From positions 434,001-498,000 of the forward strand of contig NZ_CAJGZM010000001.1 in assembly GCF_904846175.1 (NCBI RefSeq): a stretch of 64,000 nt of DNA, written 5' to 3'. Position numbers and translations under genes: made by a program. This document shows, in pieces, positions 28,485 through 37,806 of the stretch (positions are counted from its first letter, which is position 1; each line of letters starts with the position of its first letter). The notes under the pieces were generated by a model. That model was not told the DNA's origin. It worked only from the letters and a program-made list of their open reading frames with translations, and did no database searches. This stretch comes from Psychrobacter immobilis (GTDB lineage Bacteria; Pseudomonadota; Gammaproteobacteria; Pseudomonadales; Moraxellaceae).

Positions 28485-30674
28485 TTATTTCTCCGCATTA
28501 TCAGCCAAATGTAACGGCAGATAAAAAGACACTTGCGCGCCTACCCTATTTACTAATGGATAAATGTTATCAGTTTTCATCAAGCGCACTTGACCATTTA
28601 ATGACCGCTTAAAACGTTGCTGATAACCGTCTAACGCTTGTATGGTGTTTAGCTCCTGCTGCACTTCGATATTGCTAAGCTGCATCATACCGCCAAGTGA
28701 CTCACAAAGCCGCTGGCATATCATCAAACCCAAGCCTAAACCATTTTCTTTGGTTGATTTGGTGGCGTAATGATTGGGTAGACGCTGCTGTGATTGTCTC
28801 TCAACTAACTGCTTATTACCAACTAACTGTTTATGATCAAGCAACTGCATCTCATTAAAGCCGCCCGCATCATCGGTCATATGCAATACTATATAGGATT
28901 TGCCATTATAATCTTCTGCCTGACAGCGTAACATTATTTGCGTCGCCCCTTGCTGCTCGGCATTGACCATGCTGTTAATAAATAACTGGTCAAGAACTAG
29001 GCTTGGTAACTGCATCGATCGATAGTCACTCGCTAGCCAAAAACCAATACCTAAAGCCTTTTCACCGAGTAGCAACACACACTGCTCATAGGTCGTTGCG
29101 ATATCTACCCTCACTTCATCCGGCTGAGAGCGCCCTGCCCAGCGCCGAATATTACTGATGACAGCCGCGACCCGTTCGGTTTCATTGACAATTTGCTGCA
29201 ATGCACTTTCTGTCGCTTGTTTGTCTGTTGCTTGTTTATCAGTCAGGGACTTTGCTAGCGCAGTCAAATTATTTACAGCGTCTTTATTTAACCCTATATC
29301 ATCTTGACTGCGTTGATTGCTTTGACTGCTTTGACTGCGAATAAGTAAGCCTTGAGCATAATTTTGAATGGTCGCCAGCGGCTGATTGATTTCATGGGCA
29401 ATTGAACCACTCATCTCACCGATAACAGCGAAGCGTTCTGATTGACGTAGCTGCCGGTCATAATCGCGAATCAGTTGATTTTGCAGAGTGATTTTTTGCC
29501 GTCGTCGCCATGCTAGCCAGCTCATCCACGCGTAATTCACCGTTGATATCAGTATAATTAAAACAATAACGGCCATCCACAATCGATGCGCCTTGACCCA
29601 GTCGACCATATGCGCGCCAAGCTGCTTTTGGGCGGGATGACGATTCATATCATAAAGGATACGTTCAGCATCGCTACTCGATTCAGGTGGTAGCCAGCGC
29701 TGTCCTATTCCTAACAACGCTTGCTCTGATTGACTCGTACCAAATAAATTTTGATTAATTTGCCGAATTAAGGCAGCAGGTGCTTGCTCGGTCGCCGCCA
29801 ATGTCCAATTTGGATATATCGGCGTGGAAGATTGGCAGCTAGAAGCGGTCGCCACAGGGTGAATAAGACGGTATTGTTTCTCACTAATCTTCCCTTGCCG
29901 TGCCATCTCTTCCATCAAGCAAAGCGGCGCAATCGCTGCATCTACGCTGCCACTCGCCAATGCATGTAATGTGCGCTCAATAGGATAGCCGACAAACTGG
30001 GTCTGATAACGATTGGACGGTACGCCGTTTTGTTGTAATAAATGCGCGACCAGTAGATAACCACCAAATGCCTCGGCATCCACGGCAGCAATTTTACGCT
30101 GCTGCAAATCTTGTAACTGATAAATACCGCTGTCTGCCTTTACCCAAAGCGCACTGGCGACCTCTTCCATGGCGCTGGGTTCTTTTAAATGCTTATCCTG
30201 AGTCAGTTTATTAAACTCATTGGCTAGATTAACCGTTGCCGAAAATTGCTTATCAGCGGTTTTACTGAAACCTTTTTCATTAAAGTTTTTACTATTGATA
30301 TCAGCAGGCGCATTCAATTGAGCGAGTGCTGTCTCAGCTTGCAAGGTCGCAAGCCAGCGCCAATGAGTGGTATTCATTTTAATCAGTTGTACTTGCGGTC
30401 CAAGCACTAGAGCAAACTGCTGTGCTTCGATTTCCTGCTGCCAATTTTCTAACGCCAGCGGCACCAAGACCACTGTGTCCTCTTGCAGTTGCTCATTAAG
30501 CTGATTAAGCCACGGTTGCCAACGCTCTTGCGCCACCGTTTCACCTTGCGGTGCCAGCACGCCCAAATAGTAGGTTTGTGCATTGGCGCTGCCTAGCATT
30601 AACCAAGCAAAGGACGCTACAACGATAATAAAATAAGCATTCAAGGTAGCCCAGACTTTAGACTTTTTATCCAT
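28485..30674 (-). CDS. Sensor histidine kinase with PhnD-like periplasmic domain, TtrS-like
   Basis: 729 residues. There is an N-terminal signal/anchor helix (about 12-30), then a periplasmic domain (about 35-340) resembling phosphonate-binding-protein folds (YLGVLAPQGE, ALASGSVDAAIAPLCLMEEM). A second membrane helix (about 365-385), a HisKA domain with phospho-acceptor His427 in IAHEINQPL and a HATPase domain with NGLGLGLMICQRL complete it. This architecture is that of TtrS, the tetrathionate sensor. The sensor domain contains Cys252 and Cys280, of interest because a cysteine is implicated in TtrS-type sensing. The linker after the HisKA histidine is unusually Gln/Ser-rich (about 445-490). 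Confidence 0.85.
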   Translation of the reverse strand: MDKKSKVWATLNAYFIIVVASFAWLMLGSANAQTYYLGVLAPQGETVAQERWQPWLNQLNEQLQEDTVVLVPLALENWQQEIEAQQFALVLGPQVQLIKMNTTHWRWLATLQAETALAQLNAPADINSKNFNEKGFSKTADKQFSATVNLANEFNKLTQDKHLKEPSAMEEVASALWVKADSGIYQLQDLQQRKIAAVDAEAFGGYLLVAHLLQQNGVPSNRYQTQFVGYPIERTLHALASGSVDAAIAPLCLMEEMARQGKISEKQYRLIHPVATASSCQSSTPIYPNWTLAATEQAPAALIRQINQNLFGTSQSEQALLGIGQRWLPPESSSDAERILYDMNRHPAQKQLGAHMVDWVKAHRLWMAVIVLIILISTVNYAWMSWLAWRRRQKITLQNQLIRDYDRQLRQSERFAVIGEMSGSIAHEINQPLATIQNYAQGLLIRSQSSQSNQRSQDDIGLNKDAVNNLTALAKSLTDKQATDKQATESALQQIVNETERVAAVISNIRRWAGRSQPDEVRVDIATTYEQCVLLLGEKALGIGFWLASDYRSMQLPSLVLDQLFINSMVNAEQQGATQIMLRCQAEDYNGKSYIVLHMTDDAGGFNEMQLLDHKQLVGNKQLVERQSQQRLPNHYATKSTKENGLGLGLMICQRLCESLGGMMQLSNIEVQQELNTIQALDGYQQRFKRSLNGQVRLMKTDNIYPLVNRVGAQVSFYLPLHLADNAEK

Positions 30675-30735
30675 AAACCTAGCCTTGCATTTGAGCTATC
30701 AAACATTCATTATAAATGAAAACCTTAATTATAAT

Positions 30736-30747
30736 GTGGTTTTCCAC
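30736..30747. promoter_or_regulatory. Dyad in the divergent kinase / cytochrome promoter region
   Basis: GTGG-TTTT-CCAC (extended to TGTGG/CCACA) lies in the 240-base divergent region between the sensor kinase start and the cytochrome start. It could be a regulator site; no consensus is known to me. Confidence 0.3.
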
Positions 30748-30916
30748 AATATCGCAATATTACCCGCCAGTTTATACTAGATGATAATCGTGTAACTTTT
30801 AATTCGCTAAGCTTAAATCCCAAATATTTAATTTCAATATGGATATCTCATAGTCCTCATAAAATAGTGATGATAAATGAGAAGCTTAGTAAAAATATCT
30901 TATGGAGGGCAGGCTT

Positions 30917-32293
30917 ATGAAAAAGTGGCCATTAATCATTATTATGGTAGCCATTGTCGGGCTAATTTTAGCGTTTATCATTGGGCAAATACTGCCTAAT
31001 ATGCGCACGACTAGCAGTGACATTGAAGTTAATATCACTGACCCTGCCCTTATTAAACAAGGGGAATACGTCGCGCGTACCGCTGACTGTGTCGCCTGCC
31101 ATACGACGCTTGACGGTGAAACTTATGCCGGCGGCCTGCCTATGCTGACGCCACTAGGTGCCATTTATTCAACCAATATTACCCCTGATAAAGAAACCGG
31201 TATTGGTCAGTATACCTTTACTGACTTTAAAAATGCCGTTAAGCATGGCGTCCGTCGTGATAATAAAGCCCTTTACCCTGCGATGCCCTACCCGTCTTAT
31301 CAGCTCATGCCAGATGAAGATTTGGCCGCGATGTACGCCTTTTTTATGTCTGACGTCAAACCTGTCAAGCAAGCCAATTTAAAAAGTGAGTTACCACCGG
31401 TGGCAAATTGGCGCTGGCCTTTGGCTTACTGGCAAGCACTGTTTGATCCAAAACGTGACTTTGTCGCTGAAAGTGATGATGCAATATTGACCCGTGGACA
31501 GTATTTAATTGAAGGTCCTGGTCACTGCGGCTCTTGTCATACTGGGCGCGGTATCGGTTTCCAAGAAATCGCCTTAAACAATGCCGACTCAGAAGAATAT
31601 TTGAGCGGTGCGGTCATCGATGGCTGGCGTGCTAAAAGTATTCGCGGTGAGCATCGCGGTTTGGCTACGTGGACCGTTGCAGAATTAAATGATTTCTTTA
31701 AAACCGGTCGCACTGACACCACAGCTGCCTTTGGCGCCATGGCCGAAGTGGTCGAGCACAGCACGCAATATATGACAGACTATGATATCAACGCCATGTC
31801 ATCTTATCTAAAAACACTGTCTCCTGCACCAAACAAAGAAAAAACCTTGCCAGCGAAAAAAGACATTACTACGCAAAAACTGCTTGATGGCAACTATGAT
31901 TCGCGCGGCTCAATTCTGTATGCCGAGTATTGCCAAGTTTGTCACCGTGCTGATGGTAAAGGTGTGCCGCGTATTTTCCCTGCCCTTGATGGCAATAGTG
32001 CGGTATATGCTAAAAATGCTGACTCGGTACTACAAATCACCTTGAGCGGTGGCCGCATGCCCGAAACTCCGCACGACCGCATGGCCTTTACCATGCCTGA
32101 ATTTATCAACCTGAGTGATGCGGATGTGGCAGAAGTGGTCAACTATGTACGTAATAGCTGGACCAACCAAGCGCCTGAAATTGGTGTTGATGATGTGGTA
32201 AAAATGCGCGCTTTCCTCGCCAAAAAACCAAAAACCAGTACCGATATTGCCCCAGACTTAAGTATTGATACGCAAACAAAAGGAGCAAAATAA
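30917..32293 (+). CDS. Membrane-anchored triheme cytochrome c
   Basis: 458 residues. An uncleaved or cleaved N-terminal hydrophobic helix (about 5-24) is followed by three heme c motifs: CVACH (58-62), CGSCH (204-208) and CQVCH (339-343). This is the layout of the cytochrome subunits of alcohol/gluconate/aldehyde dehydrogenases. The frame opens at an ATG at 30902, but that ATG overlaps a GGAGGG that is ideally placed for the ATG at 30917. The stop overlaps the tsdA start (TAATG), so the two are translationally coupled. It is a probable electron acceptor for TsdA and route to the respiratory chain. Confidence 0.88.
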   Translation: MKKWPLIIIMVAIVGLILAFIIGQILPNMRTTSSDIEVNITDPALIKQGEYVARTADCVACHTTLDGETYAGGLPMLTPLGAIYSTNITPDKETGIGQYTFTDFKNAVKHGVRRDNKALYPAMPYPSYQLMPDEDLAAMYAFFMSDVKPVKQANLKSELPPVANWRWPLAYWQALFDPKRDFVAESDDAILTRGQYLIEGPGHCGSCHTGRGIGFQEIALNNADSEEYLSGAVIDGWRAKSIRGEHRGLATWTVAELNDFFKTGRTDTTAAFGAMAEVVEHSTQYMTDYDINAMSSYLKTLSPAPNKEKTLPAKKDITTQKLLDGNYDSRGSILYAEYCQVCHRADGKGVPRIFPALDGNSAVYAKNADSVLQITLSGGRMPETPHDRMAFTMPEFINLSDADVAEVVNYVRNSWTNQAPEIGVDDVVKMRAFLAKKPKTSTDIAPDLSIDTQTKGAK

Positions 32294-33261
32294 TGAAAAA
32301 CTCTCCACTCAACTTGCCTACTATTGCTCGCGTTATCTCTGAAAAAATAACAATGGGTAATTTCACCACCACTATCCTCACTGCTTCAGCGCTTAGTATC
32401 GCTGCTATCAGTAGTGGCTGCTCACAACCCGAGCCAGTTGAGCAAAACGCTCCTCAATATGGCTTAGTCACCGCTGATGATGCCAACGAAGACATTGGCA
32501 CTTATGTATTGCCGCAAGACACCTCTATCCTAGATGAGCCGAATGCTGATGAGATCTTTTATGGTAAGCGCTTATTAAATGAAACCAAGCGCTTACTGCC
32601 CGAGCATGTTGGCGCGCAAATGAACTGTAATAGCTGTCATATCTCGCAAGGTAAAATCCCCCTTGGCGACCCCTATATCAACAGTTATAACTTCTATCCG
32701 CGGGTGATGCCTCGTGCTGGTAAAGAAGTCGATTTGACCAAACGCATTAACGGCTGTTTCCAGCGCTCAATGAATGGCAAACCATTAAAACCTGAATCCC
32801 CTGAAATGCTGGCAATGTTGGCCTATATGAAGTGGCTGTCACAAAATACGCCAAAAGAGCAAAAGGTCGATATTCAAAATGCCGGTAAAGTGGATGAATC
32901 TTTGGTCGGTAATCCTGTACGCGGTGAAAAAATCTACCAAGTACAATGTGCCACTTGTCATGGTGACAATGGCGAAGGCATGAAAGACAGTCGCGGTGAT
33001 ATTGTTTTCCCGCCATTATGGGGCGATGAATCCTTTAACATTGGCGCCGGGTTAGCACGCACTTATAAAGCCGCAGCTTTTGTGAAATATAATATGCCGA
33101 TGGGTATTCAAACCAAAGGTTTATGGGGTCATGGCAACGTGCTCAGCGACCAAGACGCGATCGATGTCGCTGAATTTTTCACCCATCAACCACGTCCTGA
33201 CTTTGCGGGTACAGTAAACGACTGGCCAAACGGCAACAAACCTAAAGATGCTCGTTATTAA
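32293..33261 (+). CDS. tsdA: Thiosulfate dehydrogenase TsdA (diheme cytochrome c)
   Basis: 322 residues with heme motifs CNSCH (112-116) and CATCH (219-223). RINGCFQRSMNGK places Cys155 as the unusual axial heme ligand that characterises TsdA, and YNMPMG offers a Met ligand for the second heme. TsdA joins two thiosulfates into tetrathionate (or the reverse) in the periplasm. The N-terminus has a hydrophobic segment ending in SSGC (Cys43), possibly a lipoprotein signal. The ATG at 32293 has AAGGAGC upstream; an internal Met21 would give a more usual signal length. It follows the triheme cytochrome gene and lies opposite a TtrSR-like system. Confidence 0.9.
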   Translation: MKNSPLNLPTIARVISEKITMGNFTTTILTASALSIAAISSGCSQPEPVEQNAPQYGLVTADDANEDIGTYVLPQDTSILDEPNADEIFYGKRLLNETKRLLPEHVGAQMNCNSCHISQGKIPLGDPYINSYNFYPRVMPRAGKEVDLTKRINGCFQRSMNGKPLKPESPEMLAMLAYMKWLSQNTPKEQKVDIQNAGKVDESLVGNPVRGEKIYQVQCATCHGDNGEGMKDSRGDIVFPPLWGDESFNIGAGLARTYKAAAFVKYNMPMGIQTKGLWGHGNVLSDQDAIDVAEFFTHQPRPDFAGTVNDWPNGNKPKDARY

Positions 33262-33307
33262 ATGATGTAGCACACCGAAACATCATTAATGGCAATTTTA
33301 TTTATAG

Positions 33308-33346
33308 AAAAAACCTCAAACGCATGAATTGCTTTGAGGTTTTTTG
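33308..33346 (+). terminator. Terminator of the cytochrome-tsdA operon
   Basis: AAAAAACCTCAAA pairs with TTTGAGGTTTTTT around a short loop, 46 bases past the tsdA stop. Confidence 0.9.
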
Positions 33347-33462
33347 TTATCTATAGTTAATGATACTAAAAAATTTTGGCTAGCCACTATATAGTAGTGC
33401 TTAATGCAATTATTTTTATTATAGCCATACTTACTTATCGCCATTCGCTTATGAGGTCCGTC

Positions 33463-35856
33463 ATGCGCAAAATTCCTGTTTATGCCCACCCTGCCGCTGG
33501 TTGGCCAGCTTTGATTGCATCTACTCGTAAGCTAATGGATTACAAAGCATTTATGCGTGGTAGTGTCAGCGTCTTACATAGCAATCAGCCTAAGGGCGGC
33601 TTTGACTGTGCGGGCTGTGCATGGCCTGACCATAAAACACATAAAACGATCGATGTTTGTGAAAACGGTATCAAAGTCATTGCTAGTGAAACCATGAATC
33701 AACGTGCGGATGCAGCATTTTTCGCCAGACATAGCGTATCAGAACTACAAGGCTGGTCAGGATACGAGCTTGAGCACAGCGGACGCTTATCAGAGCCATT
33801 ATATTATGATGCGGCGCAAGACCGTTACGTCGCGATTTCTTGGCAGGCAGCTTATGACCATATCGCTGATACGTTAAAAAATCTTGATTCGCCAGATGAA
33901 GCCTTATTTTACACCTCAGGGCGCGTGACCAATGAGCCTGCTTTTATGTTTCAGCTGTTTGTGCGCTGTTTTGGCACCAATAATTTACCAGATTGCTCCA
34001 ATATGTGTCACGAGCCAACATCAGTGATGCTCGGTAAACAATTAGGCGTCGGTAAAGCCACCGTAGTTTTGGAAGATTTTGAGCAGGCGAAATTGATTAT
34101 GCTATTTGGGCAAAATCCTGCGACCAATCATCCGCGTATGCTTGAAATGCTAGCGCACGCGCATAAGCAAGGCTGCCGTATTATCTCTATCAATCCGATG
34201 CGCGAGCAAGGTTTGAGCAAGTTTAGAAATCCGCAAAAACCAACCCATATGGCTGCAGGACAAAGCGATGAGATGGTCGATGAGGTCATTCAAATTCAAA
34301 TCGGTGGTGATGTCGCGCTCTTGACTGGTTTGGCCAAATGGCTGACCAAAAACGGTAAAATCAACAATGATTTTATCGAGCAGCACACGTCAGGTTATGA
34401 CGCGTTAGATACTTGGTTACGTCAGCAGTCTTGGACAGATGTAGAGCTTGGCTGCGGCATTAGTAAAGCAGAAATTATTAACCTTGCTAAGCTCGTCGCT
34501 GACAGCCCTGCTACTATCTGTACGTGGGGCATGGGCATTACCCAACATGTCCAAGGTGAAGATAATGTTGCCATGATTACCAATTTACTGCTACTGATGG
34601 GTATGATTGGTGTCGATGGTGCAGGCGCCTCACCGGTTCGAGGTCACTCCAACGTACAGGGTGACCGTACTATGGGAATCCATGAGCGTCCTAAACAAAG
34701 CCTACTTGATAGCCTTGAGCGCGTGTTTAAGCGCCCTATGCCGCAAGAAGATGGGCTTGATGTCATCGCTGGGGCGAAAGCATTGATGCAGGGTAAGCTT
34801 AAAGCTTTTATCAGTATGGGCGGTAATTACGCCGTGGCCGCACCTGATAAAAGTGCGATTCAAACTGCCTTAACCACTACCCAGCTTAATGTTTTTATCG
34901 GCACCAAACTTAATGAAACCATGCTATATCCGGGTGCACATAACCTTATCTTGCCATGTATAGGACGCACTGAACGCCTGATAACCGCTAAAGGCGAGCA
35001 GTTTGCGACGATTGAAGACTCTATGTGCCAGGTTGTGCCCACGCAAGGGCGTTTAAAGCCTATCAGTGATGAGTTAAAGTCTGAGGCACAAATTGTGGCC
35101 GATATGGCAACCCACGTGCTTGGTTCTGATTCGTCCATTCCGTGGCAGACCATGAGTAGCGACTTCGATATCATCCGTAATTATATCGCCCAAGCTATTG
35201 AAGGCTTTGAGAACTTTAACGATCGTATTCGTGAAAACGAGCGCGGTTTTCATTTGTACCATCCTGCACGTCATCGCGTTTGGAATACCGATAGTGGCAA
35301 AGCCCAATTTGAAGTGCCACAATATCCCATTACTTATGTCGCAGCACAAATGGCAGAAACCACATCCAGCTATCAAAGCAATATTAAAAATAATGCTTCT
35401 AAAGATAGTAGTTTTGAAGCCAATAGTTTTGAAAACAGTAATCTTAAAAATAGCAATGTAGAAGAAATTGCCGAGCAAAAAGTATGGCAGCTAACCAGCG
35501 TCCGCAGTCATGATCAATTTAATACCATGATTTTTGGCCATCAAGACCGCTATCGTCAAACCAACCGCCGCGATGTGTTATTTATGCATCCCGATGAAAT
35601 CAAGCGTTTAGGTTGGCAAAAAGGCGATAGTGTCATGGTATCGCGGCAAGACAGTCAAGATGAACGGCGCACCTTAGGCCCTTTAATACTTACTGAGATG
35701 GATATCGCCGCCAACGCGGTGGCAACCTATTATCCTGAATGTAATGACCTTATCGACTTAGACAGTCATGCGCCCGACTCAAGGACACCCGCTTATAAGT
35801 CCGTCACGGTTGTCTTGCAGCGCGTTAATGAAAGCAAACTAGCAGCCAGCGCTTAA
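33463..35856 (+). CDS. YdeP-type molybdopterin oxidoreductase (FdhF-like alpha subunit)
   Basis: About 797 residues. The N-terminal pair CAGC (49-52) in FDCAGCAWP is diagnostic of the YdeP branch, which lacks the usual four-Cys Fe-S motif. SNMCHEPTSVML contains the Cys expected to bind molybdenum. Molybdopterin-binding stretches follow (GQNPATNHPRMLE, GASPVRGHSNVQGDRTMG and a C-terminal MopB domain). A low-complexity Asn/Ser segment sits at about 645-670. An upstream frame with a hydrophobic run begins at 33376, but GAGG at 33453 fits the ATG at 33463. The partner gene fdhD begins 37 bases downstream. The substrate of YdeP proteins is not firmly known. Confidence 0.87.
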   Translation: MRKIPVYAHPAAGWPALIASTRKLMDYKAFMRGSVSVLHSNQPKGGFDCAGCAWPDHKTHKTIDVCENGIKVIASETMNQRADAAFFARHSVSELQGWSGYELEHSGRLSEPLYYDAAQDRYVAISWQAAYDHIADTLKNLDSPDEALFYTSGRVTNEPAFMFQLFVRCFGTNNLPDCSNMCHEPTSVMLGKQLGVGKATVVLEDFEQAKLIMLFGQNPATNHPRMLEMLAHAHKQGCRIISINPMREQGLSKFRNPQKPTHMAAGQSDEMVDEVIQIQIGGDVALLTGLAKWLTKNGKINNDFIEQHTSGYDALDTWLRQQSWTDVELGCGISKAEIINLAKLVADSPATICTWGMGITQHVQGEDNVAMITNLLLLMGMIGVDGAGASPVRGHSNVQGDRTMGIHERPKQSLLDSLERVFKRPMPQEDGLDVIAGAKALMQGKLKAFISMGGNYAVAAPDKSAIQTALTTTQLNVFIGTKLNETMLYPGAHNLILPCIGRTERLITAKGEQFATIEDSMCQVVPTQGRLKPISDELKSEAQIVADMATHVLGSDSSIPWQTMSSDFDIIRNYIAQAIEGFENFNDRIRENERGFHLYHPARHRVWNTDSGKAQFEVPQYPITYVAAQMAETTSSYQSNIKNNASKDSSFEANSFENSNLKNSNVEEIAEQKVWQLTSVRSHDQFNTMIFGHQDRYRQTNRRDVLFMHPDEIKRLGWQKGDSVMVSRQDSQDERRTLGPLILTEMDIAANAVATYYPECNDLIDLDSHAPDSRTPAYKSVTVVLQRVNESKLAASA

Positions 35857-35892
35857 TAAGGATGGTTTGATTAAAGTCATGGTTAAAAAATA

Positions 35893-36939
35893 ATGGTCAG
35901 TAAAAACAACTTAGCGACCGTAGAAGCTTTGGTAAATCGCTCAGCGGTTGGTTTAGAAAATAATGCTACTAACACTGCTGAGCCAATAATGGATACGCAG
36001 ACAGTACCATTATCGCGTCTACATTTGGTACAAAAACATGCTTATTTATCTACATCAAATGTGTCTTATGAAGCTCCAGAAATGGAGATTGATGATAAAT
36101 CAGCGATGCTAGCAGTAGAAGCAGCCGTTGCGATTGTCATTAATGGCATCCATTACGCTATATTGATGGCAAGCCCCTATCAGCTTGAATACCTTGCCAT
36201 TGGTTTTCTATATAGCGAAGGATTGATTCATCACAGTCATGAATTATTAGATTGGGAGGTAACGCAACTGACCGATGTTGCCAGTTATCAGAGATTTACC
36301 CATGATTTAACGGATGACTTACTTAACGAAAAAACTGGATTTGAACAATTTTCAGCACAGTTGCAAGACTACGATGTGTATGTAGTAGAGTTGGTCTTAA
36401 ATCAGCGCTGTCATCAGCGTATTCAAGCGCAAAGACGTCAGCTGGCAGGACGTACAGGCTGCGGTATGTGCGGTATTACAGGGCTTTCGCAAGCCCTTCC
36501 CGATTTAAGTAATTATTTATCATCAAGCTTAGCACAAGACAGAAAACCAGTACAATTAGCTATTCCTAATCTGAATTATTTATTACAAGTACGACAAAAT
36601 ATTGACGCTGCGCAACATACCCATCAGTTGACTGGTGCAGCACATGCCGCAGCCACCATGCAAGGCAATGATTTATATTTATTTGAGGACGTTGGGCGCC
36701 ATAACGCGCTTGATAAACTCATCGGTTGGCAATTGCGTAATAAAGCAGAGATGACATGCGTGGTGATGACCTCGCGGCTGTCTATTGAGCTAGTACAAAA
36801 ATCCATTCGTAGCCGTATTCCTTGGTTAGTAGGAATGTCGGCACCGACCAGTACTGCGGTACGCGTCGCTAAACGCTATGGCTTGGGGCTAGCTGGGTTT
36901 TTACGTGATGACAGAGTCACTTACTATACAGGCTACTAA
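35893..36939 (+). CDS. fdhD: Sulfurtransferase FdhD, molybdenum cofactor sulfuration
   Basis: 348 residues. GRTGCGMCG contains the CxxC that carries persulfide sulfur, and VGRHNALDKLIGW is a conserved FdhD block. FdhD moves sulfur from cysteine desulfurase to the bis-MGD cofactor of formate-dehydrogenase-like enzymes. Directly after a YdeP-type oxidoreductase it very likely matures that enzyme. The N-terminal about 60 residues are longer than usual and poorly conserved. Met codons near residue 33 could be an alternative start. Confidence 0.92.
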   Translation: MVSKNNLATVEALVNRSAVGLENNATNTAEPIMDTQTVPLSRLHLVQKHAYLSTSNVSYEAPEMEIDDKSAMLAVEAAVAIVINGIHYAILMASPYQLEYLAIGFLYSEGLIHHSHELLDWEVTQLTDVASYQRFTHDLTDDLLNEKTGFEQFSAQLQDYDVYVVELVLNQRCHQRIQAQRRQLAGRTGCGMCGITGLSQALPDLSNYLSSSLAQDRKPVQLAIPNLNYLLQVRQNIDAAQHTHQLTGAAHAAATMQGNDLYLFEDVGRHNALDKLIGWQLRNKAEMTCVVMTSRLSIELVQKSIRSRIPWLVGMSAPTSTAVRVAKRYGLGLAGFLRDDRVTYYTGY

Positions 36940-36958
36940 ATCCTTTAAGACACCAATC

Positions 36959-37029
36959 TATGCGTTTTCTATGCGTTTTCTATGCGTTTTCTATGCGTTT
37001 TCTATGCGTTTTCTATGCGTTTTCTATGC
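36959..37029 (+). repeat. Tandem repeat, 11-bp unit
   Basis: Six perfect copies of TATGCGTTTTC (36959-37024) plus a partial seventh, starting 20 bases after the fdhD stop. The array is a direct repeat without dyad symmetry. The period is not a multiple of three and the region is non-coding, so it is probably a slippage-prone microsatellite. Confidence 0.95.
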
Positions 37030-37165
37030 TTGGCAGTATATTCTTTAATCGCGTAATCAATGTTGCCTTTATCTTAGCAATAACGCATTAATACTTTAAT
37101 AACGACTAGTTTATAGCCAAATACCGAAAAATTAGTGAATAAGCTGCCTTTAACTAAAAAATGAC

Positions 37166-37193
37166 TTGTAATTTAAATTATTTTTGTTAATAT
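37166..37193 (+). promoter_or_regulatory. Sigma-70 promoter of tRNA-Cys
   Basis: TTGTAA (37166-37171), a 16-base spacer and TAATAT (37188-37193) lie 14 bases before the tRNA. Confidence 0.6.
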
Positions 37194-37207
37194 AGGCATC
37201 CTTGATT

Positions 37208-37281
37208 GGCTGGGTGGCAGAGTGGTCATGCAGCGGACTGCAACTCCGTTAACGCCGGTTCGATTCCGACCTCAGCCTCCA
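37208..37281 (+). tRNA. tRNA-Cys (GCA)
   Basis: A cloverleaf of 74 bases with acceptor GGCTGGG pairing CTCAGCC, anticodon loop CTGCAAC (GCA), T arm with GGTTCGATTCC and an encoded CCA end. Confidence 0.96.
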
Positions 37282-37323
37282 ATTATTTAGGTTAAAATTT
37301 ATTAGTATTACGTTAATTTTAGC

Positions 37324-37351
37324 TTGCTTTATTAACGAAAATGCTTATAAT
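37324..37351 (+). promoter_or_regulatory. Sigma-70 promoter of tRNA-Leu
   Basis: TTGCTT (37324-37329), a 16-base spacer and TATAAT (37346-37351) lie upstream of the tRNA. The -10 is a perfect consensus. Confidence 0.65.
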
Positions 37352-37403
37352 AGCGACCACTATCTAACAAGTAGAAAGCTTACTTTTAGATAATACAAGT
37401 TTT

Positions 37404-37490
37404 GCCCGGGTGGTGAAATTGGTAGACACAAGGGATTTAAAATCCCTCGCTAGTAATAGCGTGCCGGTTCAAGTCCGGCTCCGGGTACCA
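37404..37490 (+). tRNA. tRNA-Leu (TAA)
   Basis: 87 bases with a long variable arm (CGCTAGTAATAGCG). The anticodon stem GGGAT/ATCCC encloses TAA, the T arm is GGTTCAAGTCC and CCA is encoded. Long variable arm and anticodon together give leucine. Confidence 0.96.
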
Positions 37491-37497
37491 TTTTATT

Positions 37498-37528
37498 AAA
37501 AGGCTTCCAAGCAATTGGAAGCCTTTTT
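37498..37528 (+). terminator. Terminator of the tRNA genes
   Basis: AAAAGGCTTCCAA pairs with TTGGAAGCCTTTT around a GCAA loop, directly after tRNA-Leu. Confidence 0.92.
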
Positions 37529-37693
37529 CTTATTCTAGGGTTTTTTATTCTTAACTCCCTTATTTATTCTTATAAAAAATATTTTAAGAAAATAGCACTT
37601 TTCTTGTCTTTGCAAACCCACTAGATAGGTTAATCATCACTCTATTCTCATTAGAATTTCACATTCTGAACTTATTACTAAATTTAAACCAAA

Positions 37694-37726
37694 AAAAATC
37701 CGACCACATTAAGTGATCGGATTTTT
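37694..37726 (-). terminator. Displaced original ssrA terminator
   Basis: Arms 37694-37707 and 37713-37726 pair fully only in a minus-strand transcript, where the one non-Watson-Crick position is U-G; on the plus strand it is a C-A mismatch. A T-rich tail follows. It lies 5 bases beyond the left att repeat, exactly where the ssrA terminator would be if the element were absent. This is the chromosomal terminator cut off from ssrA by the insertion. Confidence 0.75.
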
Positions 37727-37730
37727 AATA

Positions 37731-37747
37731 TTTGGTGGAGATGGCGG
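37731..37747 (-). repeat. Left attachment site (attL core)
   Basis: This 17-bp sequence is identical to the ssrA 3' end at 49291. Beyond it the sequence diverges (AAACT here against GAGTT in ssrA), marking the crossover border. Confidence 0.9.
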
Positions 37748-37806
37748 AAACTAAACTATACACTTAAGATTTTGATTTATATAACTATCTTAATTTAATA
37801 ATAAGA

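Noticed and set aside
33376..33462. Membrane anchor at the N-terminus of the YdeP-type oxidoreductase
   Set aside because: The hydrophobic run is encoded upstream of the best ribosome binding site and start (33463) and is not expected for this cytoplasmic family.
36959..37029. CRISPR-like array
   Set aside because: The 11-bp units are directly adjacent without spacers, so this is a simple tandem repeat.
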